The notes under the pieces are model-generated. The model was given only the letters and a program-made list of their open reading frames with translations, made no database searches and was not told where the DNA came from. From Sphingobacterium bovisgrunnientis (GTDB lineage: Bacteria > Bacteroidota > Bacteroidia > Sphingobacteriales > Sphingobacteriaceae): a stretch of DNA of 64,000 nt. Location of the stretch: NCBI RefSeq assembly GCF_009829085.1, contig NZ_WUQY01000013.1:32960-96959 (forward strand), given 5' to 3'. The translations under genes and the position numbers were made by a program. Positions 29,271 through 39,049 of this stretch are shown here, piece by piece; within the stretch, counting starts at the first letter, position 1; each line of letters starts with the position of its first letter.

Positions 29271-30092
29271 ATGGGTATTTTGGATCAGTTTTCCCTGAAG
29301 GGAAAGGTCATTGTTATCACCGGAGGAACAGGCATTCTCGGCGAGTCATTCGTGAAAGCATTAGCCGAAGCGGGAGCAAAAGTTGCGATTATTGGAAGAA
29401 ATGCGGAAAAGGCCACAGAGCGTGTTCGTCTTGTTGAATCTTTAGGCAGCGAAGCAATCGCTATACAAGCGGATGTATTGATAGAAGAACAAATTATTAA
29501 AGCAAAGCAAGAAATTTTAGATAAATGGGGTACCATCGATGGCTTAGTAAATGCGGCTGGTGGAAATATGCCTAATGCTACTATTGGTCCAGATAAAAAC
29601 TTATTTGATGTAAGTGTGTCCGACACGATAGCAGCAATTGAACTTAATCTTAATGGCACTATTATCCCAACGCAAGTTTTTGGACAGGTAATAGCCGAAA
29701 AGGGTAAAGGTTCGATTATAAATATCGCTTCTCTTTCGTCGCATCAAGCTATCACACGTGTATTAGGTTATACGGTTGCAAAAACGGGTATAGTAGGCTA
29801 TACAAAGTGGATGGCTACAGAGTTGTCTTTACGCTATGGCGATGGTGTTCGTGTAAATGCAATTGCACCAGGGGTATTCTTGACAGAACAAAATCGAGCG
29901 TTGGTAACTAATCCGGATGGAACTTATACCGAGCGTGGTGAAAAATTTATTCGTAATACGCCATTTTCAAGACTTGGAAGTCCTTCAGAATTGGAAGGTG
30001 CTTTGGTATTTCTATTAAGTGATGCCGCAAGTTTTATTAACGGTGAGATTTTGTATGTAGATGGTGGATTTTCAGCATGGTCTGGAGTTTAA
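29271..30092 (+). CDS. SDR-family D-mannonate oxidoreductase (fructuronate reductase)
   Basis: Short-chain dehydrogenase of 273 residues with the nucleotide-binding TGGTGILGE and the catalytic Ser/Tyr/Lys pattern (SLSSHQ, GYTVAKTG). The late segment FLLSDAASFINGEILYVDGG is typical. Because it is the first gene of an operon with uxuA and a hexuronate transporter, its likely reaction is fructuronate to mannonate with NAD(P)H, as for the SDR-type UxuB of Bacillus. This is unrelated to the polyol-dehydrogenase type of E. coli. The substrate is inferred from context. Confidence 0.82.
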   Translation: MGILDQFSLKGKVIVITGGTGILGESFVKALAEAGAKVAIIGRNAEKATERVRLVESLGSEAIAIQADVLIEEQIIKAKQEILDKWGTIDGLVNAAGGNMPNATIGPDKNLFDVSVSDTIAAIELNLNGTIIPTQVFGQVIAEKGKGSIINIASLSSHQAITRVLGYTVAKTGIVGYTKWMATELSLRYGDGVRVNAIAPGVFLTEQNRALVTNPDGTYTERGEKFIRNTPFSRLGSPSELEGALVFLLSDAASFINGEILYVDGGFSAWSGV

Positions 30093-30104
30093 TAATTTAG
30101 GTAA

Positions 30105-31271
30105 ATGAGTAAACAAAAATTAGAGCAAACTTGGAGATGGTATGGACCGAACGATTCGGTGAGTTTGTCTGATGTAAAACAAGCAGGTGCAACAGGTATC
30201 GTGTCTGCACTACATTATATTCCACATGGCGAAGTATGGCCCGTTGCGGATATATTAGAAAGAAAAAATACAATTGAAGCAGCAGGTTTAGTCTGGTCAG
30301 TGGTAGAATCAGTTCCCGTACATGAATCGATAAAGACAAAATCAGCAGACGCCGCAAAATATATTGAGAATTACAAACAAACTCTAAGTAATCTAGCTGA
30401 ATGTGGCATTTTTACGGTTTGCTATAATTTCATGCCTGTACTAGACTGGACCCGTACAGATTTAGCATATGAAATGAAAGACGGCTCTAAGGCACTGTAT
30501 TTCAATTGGTCAGATTTAGCATTATTTGATATTCATATTCTGAAAAGGGAAGGAGCGCAGCAGGATTATAATGAAATCATTTTGAAAGAAGTTGACCAAA
30601 AAATAGCTACGCTTTCTGAAGATGACAAAAAAGCTTTGGCCCAAAATATTCTAATGGGAATTCCAACCGAAAAGGAAATCTTATTGGAAGATTTAACAGC
30701 GAGTATAGAGATATACAAAAATATAGGTACTGAGGGGCTTCGAAACAACTTAATTTGGTTTTTGAATGAAATAGCTGAAACTTGCGAATCCACAGGAATC
30801 AAGATGACTATTCATCCAGACGATCCTCCATTTCCTATTCTAGGTTTACCACGCATCGTTTCAAATTACGAGAATTACCAGGAGCTTTTAAGAGGAGTTG
30901 ACAAATCTTTTAATGGATTTTGCTACTGCACTGGTTCTCTCGGTGCTAATCCTAATAATGATTTGTTAGCCATTTTTGAGCTTATAAAGGATCGTGTTTA
31001 TTTTACGCATTTGCGTAATGTGCGTATCGATGAAATTGGAAACTTCTATGAGTCTGATCATTTGGACGGCAATGTAGACATGTACAATGTGATGAAAGCA
31101 ATTCTTGAGGAAAATCAAAAACGCGATCAACCTATTCCATTCCGCCCTGATCATGGACATCAAATGCTAGATGATCTGAGTAAAGTAACAAATCCAGGCT
31201 ATTCTGCAATAGGTAGATTAAGAGGATTAGCTGAATTACGTGGTTTGGAATTAGGAATCTTGGGAAGCTAG
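30105..31271 (+). CDS. uxuA: Mannonate dehydratase
   Basis: Dehydrates D-mannonate to 2-keto-3-deoxygluconate in a TIM-barrel metal enzyme. The 388 residues start with LEQTWRWYGPNDSVSL, typical of UxuA, and contain MTIHPDDPPFPILGLPRI and FCYCTGSLGANPNND with conserved metal ligands, then FTHLRN and FRPDHGHQM. It sits 12 bases after the SDR gene and 44 before the transporter gene. Its product is the substrate of the kinase encoded on the opposite strand. Confidence 0.96.
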   Translation: MSKQKLEQTWRWYGPNDSVSLSDVKQAGATGIVSALHYIPHGEVWPVADILERKNTIEAAGLVWSVVESVPVHESIKTKSADAAKYIENYKQTLSNLAECGIFTVCYNFMPVLDWTRTDLAYEMKDGSKALYFNWSDLALFDIHILKREGAQQDYNEIILKEVDQKIATLSEDDKKALAQNILMGIPTEKEILLEDLTASIEIYKNIGTEGLRNNLIWFLNEIAETCESTGIKMTIHPDDPPFPILGLPRIVSNYENYQELLRGVDKSFNGFCYCTGSLGANPNNDLLAIFELIKDRVYFTHLRNVRIDEIGNFYESDHLDGNVDMYNVMKAILEENQKRDQPIPFRPDHGHQMLDDLSKVTNPGYSAIGRLRGLAELRGLELGILGS

Positions 31272-31315
31272 AAGTTTAAATTAAAAACGATAACTAAATT
31301 ATTTAATATAATATT

Positions 31316-32677
31316 ATGAAGAATATTGGAAAATATAGGTGGACTATATGTGCCTTGCTTTTTTTCGCAACGACTATTAATTACCTGGATAGACAAGTAT
31401 TAAGTTTATTGCATCCGATGCTTGAAGAAGAGTTTGGATGGAGTAAATCTGATTACGCTAATATTACGGCAGCATTTCAATTTTCTTATGCGATAGCGAT
31501 GCTGTTTGCAGGACGCTTTATTGATAAGTTAGGTACAAAGAAAGGTTTTGCTTGGGCAATTGTTATTTGGTCTATAGCTGCTATACTTCATGCGTATGCC
31601 GTACAAATTGGTGAGATCTCGACAACTATTTTAGGTGTATTAGGGATCACAGGTTTATCTATTTCTGTAGTAGGATTTATGGTTTCACGTGTTTTATTAG
31701 GTTTTGGTGAATCAGGAAACTTTCCTGCGGCTATTAAGACAACAGCGGAATATTTTCCAAAAAAAGAACGCGCTCTAGCTACAGGGATTTTTAACTCGGG
31801 ATCAAATGTAGGTGCGATCTTAGCACCTTTGACTGTGCCATGGATGGCCGTAAAATGGGGATGGCAATCTGCATTCTGGGTTGTCGGTGCGGTTGGATTT
31901 TTATGGTTGATATTTTGGTTTATATTCTATGAAAAACCTTCAAAGCAAAAAAGACTTTCTGCCTCAGAATTGGAATATATTAATAGTGATACTGTCATCC
32001 AAACTGAAGACGAATCAGGAAATGAAATTAAACCGACAATTGCTTGGCACAAGTTATTAGGTTTCAAACAAACTTGGGCTTTTGTAATTGGTAAATTTAT
32101 GACTGATGGCGTTTGGTGGTTTTTCTTATTCTGGTTACCATCTTTCCTGAAAGATCAATACGCGATGACTGGTACTCAAATAATGCTTCCATTAGCTGTC
32201 TTGTACAGTATGACAATGTTTGGAAGTATAGGAGGGGGCTGGTTTCCAATGTATTTCATTAATAAAGGTTACAATGCCTACGATGGACGAATGAAAGCTA
32301 TGTTTATTATTGCATTATTCCCTCTGGTAGTGTTATTGGCACAGCCATTTGGTGAAATCTCATTTTGGGTTCCGGTTATTTTGATTGGTATTGGTGCTTC
32401 GGCTCATCAAGCTTGGTCGGCTAATATATTTACGACTGTATCGGACATGTTTCCTAAGACTACGGTTGCTTCTGTAACAGGTATCGGTGGAATGGCTGGT
32501 GGTATTGGTGGTGTAGTAATGTCCAAGTTAGGCGGATATTTATTCGATAAATACGATTCTTTAGGCAATATAGAAACAGGCTATACGATTATGTTTAGCA
32601 TTTGTGCTTTGTCGTATATCATTGCGTGGTCAATTATGAAATCGCTTGTTCCAAAAATGAAAGTTGTAAATATTTAA
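31316..32677 (+). CDS. exuT: MFS hexuronate transporter
   Basis: Major facilitator protein of the anion:cation symporter family, 453 residues and about 12 membrane spans. The N-terminal NYLDRQVLSLLHPML and the GRFIDKLGTKKG loop are typical of ExuT/GudP-like porters, as is FGESGNFPAAIKTTAEYFPKKERALATG. Placement after uxuA makes a hexuronate (glucuronate or galacturonate) the likely cargo. Galactonate or glucarate are alternatives that the sequence alone does not exclude. Confidence 0.85.
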   Translation: MKNIGKYRWTICALLFFATTINYLDRQVLSLLHPMLEEEFGWSKSDYANITAAFQFSYAIAMLFAGRFIDKLGTKKGFAWAIVIWSIAAILHAYAVQIGEISTTILGVLGITGLSISVVGFMVSRVLLGFGESGNFPAAIKTTAEYFPKKERALATGIFNSGSNVGAILAPLTVPWMAVKWGWQSAFWVVGAVGFLWLIFWFIFYEKPSKQKRLSASELEYINSDTVIQTEDESGNEIKPTIAWHKLLGFKQTWAFVIGKFMTDGVWWFFLFWLPSFLKDQYAMTGTQIMLPLAVLYSMTMFGSIGGGWFPMYFINKGYNAYDGRMKAMFIIALFPLVVLLAQPFGEISFWVPVILIGIGASAHQAWSANIFTTVSDMFPKTTVASVTGIGGMAGGIGGVVMSKLGGYLFDKYDSLGNIETGYTIMFSICALSYIIAWSIMKSLVPKMKVVNI

Positions 32678-32700
32678 TCAAATACTACAATTCATTAAAA

Positions 32701-32736
32701 CAAAAAATGCTAGTTTTTTAAAACTAGCATTTTTTG
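32701..32736. terminator. Bidirectional terminator between exuT and lolA
   Basis: A 17-bp stem with a 2-base centre, from C32701 to G32736, flanked by A and T runs. It serves both convergent genes. Confidence 0.85.
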
Positions 32737-32737
32737 T

Positions 32738-33391
32738 TTATCTCAAATCTACAACTTCATAACCCTTGAATTTGTCTTTCGAAAAAGTAAACATTTTTGG
32801 ATCAAACTTTTTACCTAGGTAAAGCGTATTAATTGTATACGTGTATTTATTGCTAGACTTGTCAAAAATAGTTACATCCTGTATGTGGTTATTTTTGTTG
32901 ATGCGCAATTTGATCTTGAAATAGTTCGTCTTTGTGTCTTCTGGAGACAACTCAATAACTTTGGCGGATTCTGTATTTCCTTGCCTTATTATTTTCTCAT
33001 CGGGCATCAATACATACTTGTAGCCTTTTTGGTAAAAATTAAAAAGATTATTTGGACCAATAGTATTGCCATTGTTCTCGTTTTCTGAGACTTGAACTTC
33101 TTTGATATCTTTTGAAATACTCCAAACCGATTTCCCATCCGAAATAATTTCTTGCTCAGGCAAAGAAATAGCATATTGGTTCTGTGGTTTGTTGAAATAC
33201 ATCACACCTGTTGTCGTATGCGTCTTTTTATTCGCATCCTGAATGCTCAGACTAAAATCAGACTGAATAGTACGATATGAGCTGTATTTTTTAGATACAT
33301 CGTTTAAAATTTTCTTTGCGGCAGCATCAGTTTGTGCAAAAGACAAAAGTGTACTTCCTGCAATAGCAATTGATAATAACAGTTTTTTCAT
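32738..33391 (-). CDS. lolA: Outer-membrane lipoprotein carrier protein LolA-like
   Basis: Periplasmic chaperone that carries lipoproteins to the outer membrane. The 217 residues have a signal peptide ending near LSFAQ, then the LolA half-barrel: the SSYRTIQSDFSLSI start, TTGVMYFNKPQNQYAI, and ISDGKSVWSISKDIKEVQV. It lies 5 bases after ftsK, a pairing often seen in the phylum. Fits the lipoprotein-rich envelope implied by the rest of the window. Confidence 0.88.
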   Translation of the reverse strand: MKKLLLSIAIAGSTLLSFAQTDAAAKKILNDVSKKYSSYRTIQSDFSLSIQDANKKTHTTTGVMYFNKPQNQYAISLPEQEIISDGKSVWSISKDIKEVQVSENENNGNTIGPNNLFNFYQKGYKYVLMPDEKIIRQGNTESAKVIELSPEDTKTNYFKIKLRINKNNHIQDVTIFDKSSNKYTYTINTLYLGKKFDPKMFTFSKDKFKGYEVVDLR

Positions 33392-33396
33392 TGTAA

Positions 33397-36081
33397 CTAA
33401 TCTTTTCTTAACGTTTCTAAAAACTGTTCCAAAGAGTACTCATCGGGATATAAAACTTCTCTTGCTTTACTTCCTTCAAATGGACCTACAATCCCTGCAG
33501 CTTCCAATTGATCAATGATTCTTCCTGCTCTATTGTATCCTAATTTCAACTTACGTTGAATCAAAGATGTAGAGCCTTGTTGATGCATGACGATAAGACG
33601 AGCAGCATCTTCAAAAAGTTGGTCTCTATCGGACAAATCAAAATCCATAGAACCCGAGCCTTCACCAGATTCATCTACGTATTCTGGCAACATAAATGCC
33701 GATGGATAACCACGTTGACCACCAATATAATCCGATATACCCTCCACTTCAGGTGTATCAACAAACGCACACTGAATACGTATCAAATCAGATCCTGACG
33801 ACAATAACATATCACCTCGACCGATTAATTGATCCGCACCACCCGAATCCAATATCGTACGTGAATCTATCTTGGACAACACCCTGAATGCTAGACGTGC
33901 AGGGAAATTGGCTTTGATAGTACCTGTAATAATATTTACCGAAGGACGTTGCGTCGCAATCACCAAGTGAATACCGATGGCACGAGCTAATTGTGCTAGA
34001 CGTGCAATAGGCGCTTCGACTTCTTTACCCGCTGTCATCATCAAATCCGCAAATTCATCAACAATAAGAACTATAAAAGGTAAGAATCGATGACCCTCCT
34101 CAGGGTTTAATCTGCGATTGATAAATTTTGCATTATATTCCTTTAAGTTACGTACCTGCGCATTTTTTAATAAGTCATATCGCTGATCCATCTCAATACA
34201 AAGGGAATTCAATGTATTGATAGCCTTCTTGGTGTCGGTAATAATTGCGTCTTCTTCGCCAGGCAATTTTGCTAAAAAATGTCTTTCTACTTTTTTGAAA
34301 AGCGAAAGTTCAACTTTCTTAGGATCGACAAGAACAAATTTTAGTTCTGCTGGATGTTTCTTGTACAATAACGAAGTCAAAATGGCATTGATCCCGACAG
34401 ATTTACCTTGACCTGTAGCACCAGCTACAAGCAGGTGAGGCATTTTAGCCAAATCTGCAATGTATACTTCATTTGAAATAGTTTTACCCAATGCAATAGG
34501 CAAGTCCATATCCGTTTTTTGGAACTTCTCTGTAGCAATAACCGAACGCATGGAGACCATCTCAGGTGAGCTATTTGGCACTTCGATACCGATTGTTCCT
34601 TTACCTGGCATAGGCGCGATAATACGAATACCCAACGCCGCTAAGCTTAAAGCGATATCGTCTTCCAAATTCTTGATTTTTGAGATACGCACCCCTGGTT
34701 TCGGGATGATTTCATACAATGTTACCGTAGGTCCAATTGTCGCTTTAATATGTTCGATTTCGATATTGTAGTTACGTAGGGTATCTACAATACGATTTTT
34801 ATTCGCTTCTAACTCTTGTTGATTAATTGTGATTTTACCTGTTCCATACTCTTTCAATAAATCCAAAGTAGGATATTGGTAGCCTGACAAATCAAGCTTA
34901 GGGTCATATTCGCCAAATTGAGCTACAAGATCATTTGCCGTAATTTGTTTTTCTTCTTTTACTTCTGTTACAGCCAAGGCAACTTCTTCGACAAGTTCAT
35001 CAGTAGCCACAGGCTCGATTACTAAAGGAGCGTTCACAGATAAATCAATTGAATTGACATTCTCTGCATTAATTTCTGGTGCCTTTGTTTCGAACGTTAC
35101 GCTTGCCGCGTTTTCTTCCTCGTCCAAATCAGCTTCATCTTCATCTCTTTCAGGATCATGCAAGTGTGCATAGCGATCATTGACAGTAGGTATTGTTGCA
35201 TCTGTACGTATATTTCGCAAGGTATTCGAAACTTCGATTACTGCACCGTCAATGTTGTCTTCCTGTTCATTATCTTCTTCATCTTTTGGCGCTGTCTGAA
35301 TTGCATTTGATTTAACAATTGGCTTCTCCTCTACAAGATCATAATCCTGTGCTTCATCCTTCGATGGTGCTAAATTAGTTATCGCCAACTTTAGATCTAA
35401 ATTGTAAATCAAGACCAGAGCCACCAAATATGCGAATATAATAATACCTCCAACGCCAAATTTTCCAATTTGCGCATTCAACAATTGATTGGTCCAATAT
35501 CCAAATTTACCTTCTAATATATGTGGTGTTTCAACAATATAATCTTGAATAAAACCCAATGTAACTGACAAGAAAATTATGCCGATGATAGAATAAAGAA
35601 TAGTTTTCCAAATAGGAAGTAATGATTTCTGATATAATAATTTGTAACCGAGTACAAATGCTAAAAAAACGAATAGGAAGGAGGCTACTCCAAACCATTC
35701 GAAAATAAATTGATTGGCAAGCAACGCACCTAATTTACCCAATTTGTTTTCTACAACTGGTAATTCTACACTCACATCAGCCAATTCTTCATTGGTTCCA
35801 AAGAGTGTACTCCACGAACCATTAGTTGCACTGATATAGCTTTGATCCTCTTTCCAAGTAAATAAGTAAGATGTGAAGGCTACAGCTAATAAGAATGAAC
35901 ATAGAATTAAAAATAGACCAGCTATTTTTAGTGCTTTACGTTGTCCCTCGGAGAAGTCTATTGTATTGAAAGGCTTTAATAACGGCTCTCTTTTAGGACT
36001 CGATGTTTTAGCAGCATTTTTCGATTCCCTCGAACTTTTATTTTGCGTATTATTTTTAAATGAATTGCCCTTATATGCCAT
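33397..36081 (-). CDS. ftsK: DNA translocase FtsK
   Basis: Septal DNA pump that coordinates chromosome segregation with division. The 894 residues comprise an N-terminal part with four to five membrane segments (about 50-230), an acidic linker (about 240-370), and a motor domain with Walker A AGATGQGKSVGIN, Walker B IVLIVDEFADLMM and the QRPSVNIITG segment. A C-terminal winged-helix gamma domain (LIQRKLKLGYNRAGRIIDQL) reads KOPS sites. Co-transcribed with lolA. A TANNTTTG match (TAAGTTTG) lies on the minus strand at 36104-36111. Confidence 0.96.
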   Translation of the reverse strand: MAYKGNSFKNNTQNKSSRESKNAAKTSSPKREPLLKPFNTIDFSEGQRKALKIAGLFLILCSFLLAVAFTSYLFTWKEDQSYISATNGSWSTLFGTNEELADVSVELPVVENKLGKLGALLANQFIFEWFGVASFLFVFLAFVLGYKLLYQKSLLPIWKTILYSIIGIIFLSVTLGFIQDYIVETPHILEGKFGYWTNQLLNAQIGKFGVGGIIIFAYLVALVLIYNLDLKLAITNLAPSKDEAQDYDLVEEKPIVKSNAIQTAPKDEEDNEQEDNIDGAVIEVSNTLRNIRTDATIPTVNDRYAHLHDPERDEDEADLDEEENAASVTFETKAPEINAENVNSIDLSVNAPLVIEPVATDELVEEVALAVTEVKEEKQITANDLVAQFGEYDPKLDLSGYQYPTLDLLKEYGTGKITINQQELEANKNRIVDTLRNYNIEIEHIKATIGPTVTLYEIIPKPGVRISKIKNLEDDIALSLAALGIRIIAPMPGKGTIGIEVPNSSPEMVSMRSVIATEKFQKTDMDLPIALGKTISNEVYIADLAKMPHLLVAGATGQGKSVGINAILTSLLYKKHPAELKFVLVDPKKVELSLFKKVERHFLAKLPGEEDAIITDTKKAINTLNSLCIEMDQRYDLLKNAQVRNLKEYNAKFINRRLNPEEGHRFLPFIVLIVDEFADLMMTAGKEVEAPIARLAQLARAIGIHLVIATQRPSVNIITGTIKANFPARLAFRVLSKIDSRTILDSGGADQLIGRGDMLLSSGSDLIRIQCAFVDTPEVEGISDYIGGQRGYPSAFMLPEYVDESGEGSGSMDFDLSDRDQLFEDAARLIVMHQQGSTSLIQRKLKLGYNRAGRIIDQLEAAGIVGPFEGSKAREVLYPDEYSLEQFLETLRKD

Positions 36082-36103
36082 GTAAATGTATTCTATTCCA
36101 ATA

Positions 36104-36111
36104 CAAACTTA
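36104..36111 (-). promoter_or_regulatory. Candidate -7 box of ftsK
   Basis: TAAGTTTG on the minus strand, 22 bases before the ftsK start. No -33 TTG is seen. Confidence 0.35.
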
Positions 36112-36183
36112 TTAAAAATATCGCATAAGATTTGCTCCTTTTTAGGATTACTTTAAGCTTGTAGTTAGCTTCTGATAAACAGT

Positions 36184-36219
36184 ATAATAGATTTATAAGT
36201 GTTTATTTAAATCTATTAT
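36184..36219 (-). terminator. Terminator after the folK-HPt pair
   Basis: A perfect 12-bp A/T-rich stem (36184-36195 with 36208-36219) and a 12-base loop just downstream of the HPt gene. The stem is weak in G/C. Confidence 0.5.
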
Positions 36220-36236
36220 GGAAGGACTAATATGAG

Positions 36237-36584
36237 TTAGCTAGTTGATAGGCTGTGAAGTTCGTCCAACATAAGCTGGAACTTAGGTTTGATTTGAAGA
36301 AATATATCTTCGATTTCAGCAATTGAAACGCGCTCTTTTGCTTTAGCCTCTAAAATTTGAAAATGTTGTAATAAATTTTCTGCACCGATGTATTGCATTG
36401 TGGGCTTTATGTGGTGTGCGCGCTGTCGAATGAGATCAAGTTCGCCCGAAATAATAGCATCTTCTAGGGCTTTGAAATCAGTAGGCGATTGTACAATGTA
36501 CAAATCAACCAACTGCTTAATCAGATCTTCATTCCCCATCATGGACTGTTTGATAGTGTCCAGATTTATAATTTTGAAACTCAT
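36237..36584 (-). CDS. Stand-alone HPt (histidine phosphotransfer) domain protein
   Basis: A 115-residue all-helical protein consisting of little more than an HPt domain. The phosphorylatable histidine is His57 in the motif RQRAHHIKPTMQYIGA, close to the consensus AHxLKG. HPt proteins pass phosphoryl groups between receiver domains in multistep phosphorelays. It is encoded 4 bases after folK, an unrelated pathway, and no histidine kinase is nearby. Partners must be encoded elsewhere. Confidence 0.85.
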   Translation of the reverse strand: MSFKIINLDTIKQSMMGNEDLIKQLVDLYIVQSPTDFKALEDAIISGELDLIRQRAHHIKPTMQYIGAENLLQHFQILEAKAKERVSIAEIEDIFLQIKPKFQLMLDELHSLSTS

Positions 36585-36588
36585 TTCT

Positions 36589-37077
36589 CTAGATTTTTAC
36601 AACTTCAAGGTTATCTTTGCAAATTAATAATAATTGTTCATTAGTAAGATTTAATTTTGGATGTTTGTAGCTGTTAGCTATCTCGCAAAGTGGCTGTAGT
36701 GTAAATTTTCGATCTTGTATATAGGGATGGGGGATTTTTAACAATGGCTTATCGATGATTTCAGAGTTAAAATATAAAATATCTATATCAATCAGTCTCG
36801 CACCCCATTTTTCTTTTCGAATGCGACCCAATTCATTTTCAATATTTTGACAGATTAATAGACTTTCATCCGCTGATTTATCCGTTTCTATTAGCAAAAC
36901 TTGATTCAAAAAAATGGGTTGATCTTCTACGCCCCAAGCTTCTGATTGATATACCGACGATGCTTTGACTAAATTTCCTAGCTTCTGTTTTAATAATTCT
37001 CTTGCCTTCCCTAACTGTGTAATTGGATCTCCTAAATTTGCACCCAGCAATATATAAATTTCATTAACTATACTCAT
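36589..37077 (-). CDS. folK: 2-amino-4-hydroxy-6-hydroxymethyldihydropteridine diphosphokinase
   Basis: Transfers pyrophosphate from ATP to hydroxymethyl-dihydropterin in folate synthesis. The 162 residues show YILLGANLGD at the N-terminus, YQSEAWGVEDQPIFLNQV, and the signature RKEKWGARLIDIDILYF with its two metal-binding aspartates, followed by IPHPYIQDRKF. It is divergent from sppA and precedes the HPt gene. Confidence 0.95.
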   Translation of the reverse strand: MSIVNEIYILLGANLGDPITQLGKARELLKQKLGNLVKASSVYQSEAWGVEDQPIFLNQVLLIETDKSADESLLICQNIENELGRIRKEKWGARLIDIDILYFNSEIIDKPLLKIPHPYIQDRKFTLQPLCEIANSYKHPKLNLTNEQLLLICKDNLEVVKI

Positions 37078-37144
37078 ATGTTATATTTTTTCTTTGTTTT
37101 AGATTTAATTGCTGTAAATTTATTACTTAAATTACTGTTAACAT

Positions 37145-38908
37145 ATGAATTTTTTTAAACAAGTACTTGCAACTATTACAGGTGTATTGATTACAGGTGT
37201 GATATTGTTCTTTGGTTTTATATTTTTAATAGCTGTGTTGGTATCGAGTTCATCGAAAGATGCAAATGTACCTGCGCCGGCTAATTCTGTGCTATATCTT
37301 TCAATGGATTACAACATTATTGAAAAAACAGAATCAAATCCATTCGCTGATCTCGATTTACCATTTGGAGTATCTCCTAATGAAATAGGATTAAATGATA
37401 TTCTTGCTAAAATTGAAGCCGCTAAAACAGATGCAAATATTAAAGGAATTTTTATTAATCCCACCACCGTAGGGACAGGTTTCGCAACATTAAAAGCTAT
37501 TCGTGATGCCTTAGTTGATTTCAAAAAATCTGATAAATTTATTGTTTCTTATTCTGATGGGTATTCACAAAAAGCATATTATTTAGCATCTGTGGCTGAT
37601 AAAATTTATTTAAATCCACAAGGTTCATTAGATTTTCGCGGATTAAGCTCGAGCACTATGTTTATGAAAGATGCTTTGGATAAATTGGGGGTGGATATGC
37701 AAGTGATCAAAGTTGGTACTTACAAGTCGGCGGTTGAGCCTTTTATGCTCAATTCAATGAGCGAAGCCAATCGACTTCAAGTTAACTCATACCTAAATAG
37801 TATTTATGAAGCATTTTTGGATGATTTGTCTGCTGGAAGAAAAATAAGTAAAGATTCATTACGTCAATATGCAGATGCTTATGCAATTCGTAATGCAGAT
37901 GATGCATTAAAATATAAATTCATTGATGCCAAATTGTACAAAGATGAGCTTATTACTGATATCAAAAAGCGTCTAGATATTAAAGAAAAGGATGATATTT
38001 CTATAGTATCTATAACTAAATATGGCGGTAAAAATGCAGATAGTAAAGGAACTGATGAAATTGCTGTATTGTATGCATATGGAGATATAGTAGATGGAGA
38101 AGGGGATGTAGGTCAGATAGGTGGAGATAAAATTTCACGTGAATTGCGCAAGCTACGCCAAGATGATAAGGTAAAGGCAGTTGTTTTGCGTGTGAATTCT
38201 GGTGGAGGCTCAGCCTTAGCTTCAGACATTATTTGGAGAGAAGTAGAATTGACAAAAAAAGTTAAACCTGTAGTTGTTTCTATGGGTGATTATGCTGCTT
38301 CAGGTGGTTATTATATCGCAGCTGCGGCTGACTCAATCTTTGCTGAAAAATCGACTCTAACTGGTTCTATCGGTGTATTTGGGTTAATTCCGAATGCTAA
38401 AAATTTATTAAATAATAAATTGGGAATCAAATTTGAAGAGGTTAAGACTGGAAAATATGCAAGCCTAATGGGAAGTATGGATAAACCACTTACTGAAGAA
38501 GAGAAAGCAATTATTCAGGTTGAGGTCAATAAAATCTATGGTACTTTTATGGATCGTGTAGCAAAAGGTCGCAATATGACTGTTGCGCAGGTCGATAGTA
38601 TTGGACAAGGGCGTGTGTGGACAGGAGATCAAGCTTTGGAAATAGGCTTAGTAGATAAGATTGGTAATTTGCAAACTGCGATTAATGCTTCTGCATCAAA
38701 AGGTAAAATTACTTCGTATTATACCAAAGAATATCCTGCGAAAGAAGAACCTTTTGCATCTATTCTTTCTACATCAAAAGATAAAATAAAAGCTTATATG
38801 ATAGGGGAAGAATTTGGCGAATACCAAAAGTATATTGGCGAGCTGCAAAAAATCATGCAAAATACAGGTATTCAAGCTCGAATACCTTATGCTATAGAAA
38901 TTTATTAA
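37145..38908 (+). CDS. sppA: Signal peptide peptidase SppA, 67K type
   Basis: Membrane-bound serine protease that degrades cleaved signal peptides. The 587 residues are the long form with two homologous ClpP-like halves. One N-terminal membrane segment (about 7-32) precedes them. The Ser/Lys dyad is split between halves: the lysine in VIKVGTYKSAVEPF and the nucleophile serine in DYAASGGYYIAAAAD. It stands alone, with a terminator behind it and pgk next. Confidence 0.95.
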   Translation: MNFFKQVLATITGVLITGVILFFGFIFLIAVLVSSSSKDANVPAPANSVLYLSMDYNIIEKTESNPFADLDLPFGVSPNEIGLNDILAKIEAAKTDANIKGIFINPTTVGTGFATLKAIRDALVDFKKSDKFIVSYSDGYSQKAYYLASVADKIYLNPQGSLDFRGLSSSTMFMKDALDKLGVDMQVIKVGTYKSAVEPFMLNSMSEANRLQVNSYLNSIYEAFLDDLSAGRKISKDSLRQYADAYAIRNADDALKYKFIDAKLYKDELITDIKKRLDIKEKDDISIVSITKYGGKNADSKGTDEIAVLYAYGDIVDGEGDVGQIGGDKISRELRKLRQDDKVKAVVLRVNSGGGSALASDIIWREVELTKKVKPVVVSMGDYAASGGYYIAAAADSIFAEKSTLTGSIGVFGLIPNAKNLLNNKLGIKFEEVKTGKYASLMGSMDKPLTEEEKAIIQVEVNKIYGTFMDRVAKGRNMTVAQVDSIGQGRVWTGDQALEIGLVDKIGNLQTAINASASKGKITSYYTKEYPAKEEPFASILSTSKDKIKAYMIGEEFGEYQKYIGELQKIMQNTGIQARIPYAIEIY

Positions 38909-38913
38909 ATACT

Positions 38914-38949
38914 AAAAAGCAAAGAGATATAAATATTTCTTTGCTTTTT
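38914..38949 (+). terminator. Terminator after sppA
   Basis: A perfect 12-bp stem (38914-38925 with 38938-38949) ending in a T-run. Confidence 0.8.
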
Positions 38950-39049
38950 ATATATTTACACCTTTAATCAACTTAACTAAAAAAATACATTTCAAGGGTA
39001 AATATTGTTTAACAATATTTCTAAAACCTCTTGATTACAGGAAAAGAAT

